Positions 15,196-16,071 of a DNA stretch of 16,071 nucleotides are shown here, in pieces. The number at the start of each line of letters is the position of its first letter. Within the stretch, counting starts at the first letter, position 1. The translations under genes and the position numbers were made by a program. The notes beneath the pieces are model-generated. The model was not told the DNA's origin, did no database searches, and was given only the letters and a program-made list of their open reading frames with translations. This DNA is from Bacteroidota bacterium (GTDB taxonomy: Bacteria; Bacteroidota; Bacteroidia; Chitinophagales; Chitinophagaceae): NCBI GenBank assembly GCA_021780705.1, contig JAJXYG010000271.1, forward strand, positions 1-16,071. Direction: 5' to 3'.

Positions 15196-16071
15196 ATGTG
15201 TGGATTTGTAGGATATATTGGCCATAGGGAGGCATACCCCATTATTATTACCGGATTAAAACGACAGGAATACCGTGGTTATGACAGTACCGGGGTTGCC
15301 TTGATCAATGAGGAAGGTCTTTCAGTTTATAAGAAAAGAGGCAAAGTATCCGAACTGGAGCAGACATTGCTGGGAAAAGGATTGCACGCCCATATCGGAA
15401 TGGGACATACCCGGTGGGCTACCCATGGGGAACCCAGCGACGTTAATGCACATCCCCACCAGAGTGCCGGAGGAAAACTGGCCATGATTCACAATGGAAT
15501 TATCGAGAATTATGGCCAATTGAAAAAGGAACTGGTAAACAAAGGATACACTTTCAAGAGCGAAACCGATACGGAGGTACTTCTCAATTTCATTGAGGAA
15601 ATCCAGACCAACAGCAATTGCGCCCTGGAAGAGGCCGTCCGTATTGCACTGAAAAGGGTGTCCGGTGCCTATGTCATCCTGGTGCTCGACCAGGATCACC
15701 CGGATACCATTATAGCTGCCAGGAAGGGAAGCCCACTGGTAATTGGAATTGGCAAAGGGGAGCATTTTCTGGGATCAGATGCCACTCCTATGCTGGAGTA
15801 CACCAAGGAAGTAGTGTATGTTAACGACTATGAAATCGCCATCATCAAAGCAGATGAGCTCATACTCAAGAATCTGGGTAATGAAAAGCAGACCCCCTAT
15901 ATCTCAAAACTGGATATTGAACTGGCGGCCATTGAAAAGGGAGGTTATGAGCACTTCATGCTCAAGGAGATTCATGAACAACCTGAGACGGTGTATGATT
16001 GCCTTCGCGGCAGACTTGACGCTTCCAATGGCACTATTACCATGAAGGGAATTGAAGACCACATCCAGGCA
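15196..16071 (+). CDS. glmS: Glutamine-fructose-6-phosphate aminotransferase, 5' part
   Basis: The window holds the first 292 codons; the rest lies beyond the right edge. GlmS transfers the amide nitrogen of glutamine to fructose-6-phosphate, giving glucosamine-6-phosphate, the first step towards UDP-GlcNAc for peptidoglycan and LPS. The N-terminal Ntn glutaminase domain is complete. MCGFVGYIG supplies the nucleophile C2 after Met removal, and HTRWATHG (R73, W74, H77), HNGIIEN (N100, G101) and SETDTEVL (D125) form the glutamine site. The linker to the isomerase domain begins at EKGGYEHFMLKEIHEQP (about 250-266). The two SIS domains are missing only because of the edge. The ATG follows an AT-rich leader (AAAAAAGCTAAATT). 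Upstream, 244 nt separate it from mgtE. Confidence 0.96.
   Translation, partial: MCGFVGYIGHREAYPIIITGLKRQEYRGYDSTGVALINEEGLSVYKKRGKVSELEQTLLGKGLHAHIGMGHTRWATHGEPSDVNAHPHQSAGGKLAMIHNGIIENYGQLKKELVNKGYTFKSETDTEVLLNFIEEIQTNSNCALEEAVRIALKRVSGAYVILVLDQDHPDTIIAARKGSPLVIGIGKGEHFLGSDATPMLEYTKEVVYVNDYEIAIIKADELILKNLGNEKQTPYISKLDIELAAIEKGGYEHFMLKEIHEQPETVYDCLRGRLDASNGTITMKGIEDHIQA

Noticed and set aside
15196..15400. glmS ribozyme or riboswitch overlapping the glmS start.
   Set aside because: The ribozyme is known from Firmicutes, and I see no matching core sequence upstream; the structured segment described is unrelated as far as I can tell.
1..16071. CRISPR arrays, insertion sequences, tRNA genes, toxin-antitoxin pairs or an antiphage island.
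   Set aside because: No regularly spaced repeats, transposase or integrase motifs, tRNA cloverleafs or defence-family proteins were recognised in either strand.

Overview
The window looks like chromosomal DNA of a Bacteroidota member, probably close to Chitinophagaceae. Four points support this: a SprE/PorW-type gliding and type IX secretion protein; Bacteroidota-style versions of PBP1A, PspC and the zinc-dependent phospholipase C family; several TAnnTTTG boxes, the Bacteroidota -7 promoter element, just upstream of genes; and A-rich leaders in place of strong Shine-Dalgarno sites. No rRNA, tRNA, CRISPR array, insertion sequence or phage gene is visible.

Layout. (1) 61-1302, minus strand: a tight overlapping set reading AtpZ/AtpI-like protein, four-helix membrane protein, SprT-like zinc metalloprotease. 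(2) 1303-1630: divergent intergenic region with a perfect 10-bp inverted repeat overlapping a promoter box. (3) 1631-7105, plus strand: sprE-like TPR protein (TTG start), then a class A penicillin-binding protein 45 nt downstream. (4) 7287-8291, plus: secreted zinc-dependent phospholipase C family enzyme (TTG start). (5) 8395-9070, minus: a PspC-domain membrane protein and a small secreted protein. (6) 9241-11517, plus: aconitase, closed by a 15-bp perfect-stem terminator. (7) 11609-12927, minus: a Bax inhibitor-1 family membrane protein and a minimal SET-domain protein. (8) 12928-13547: AT-rich, gene-poor stretch with doubtful small ORFs and the likely mgtE promoter. (9) 13548-14951, plus: MgtE magnesium transporter. 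(10) 15196 to the end, plus: glmS, cut off by the window edge.

How the genes fit together. Most are housekeeping or envelope functions. SprE belongs to the type IX secretion/gliding apparatus. PBP1A polymerises and crosslinks peptidoglycan, and GlmS makes the amino sugar precursor that feeds it. PspC, the BI-1 protein and MgtE are membrane or ion-homeostasis proteins, and aconitase belongs to the TCA cycle. I see no convincing undescribed multi-gene system. What deserves a second look is the atpZ-like pair coupled to a SprT-like protease instead of ATP synthase genes, the missing lipobox on the SprE-like protein, several promoter-proximal palindromes, a structured segment between mgtE and glmS, and the decayed-looking 12.9-13.5 kb stretch.
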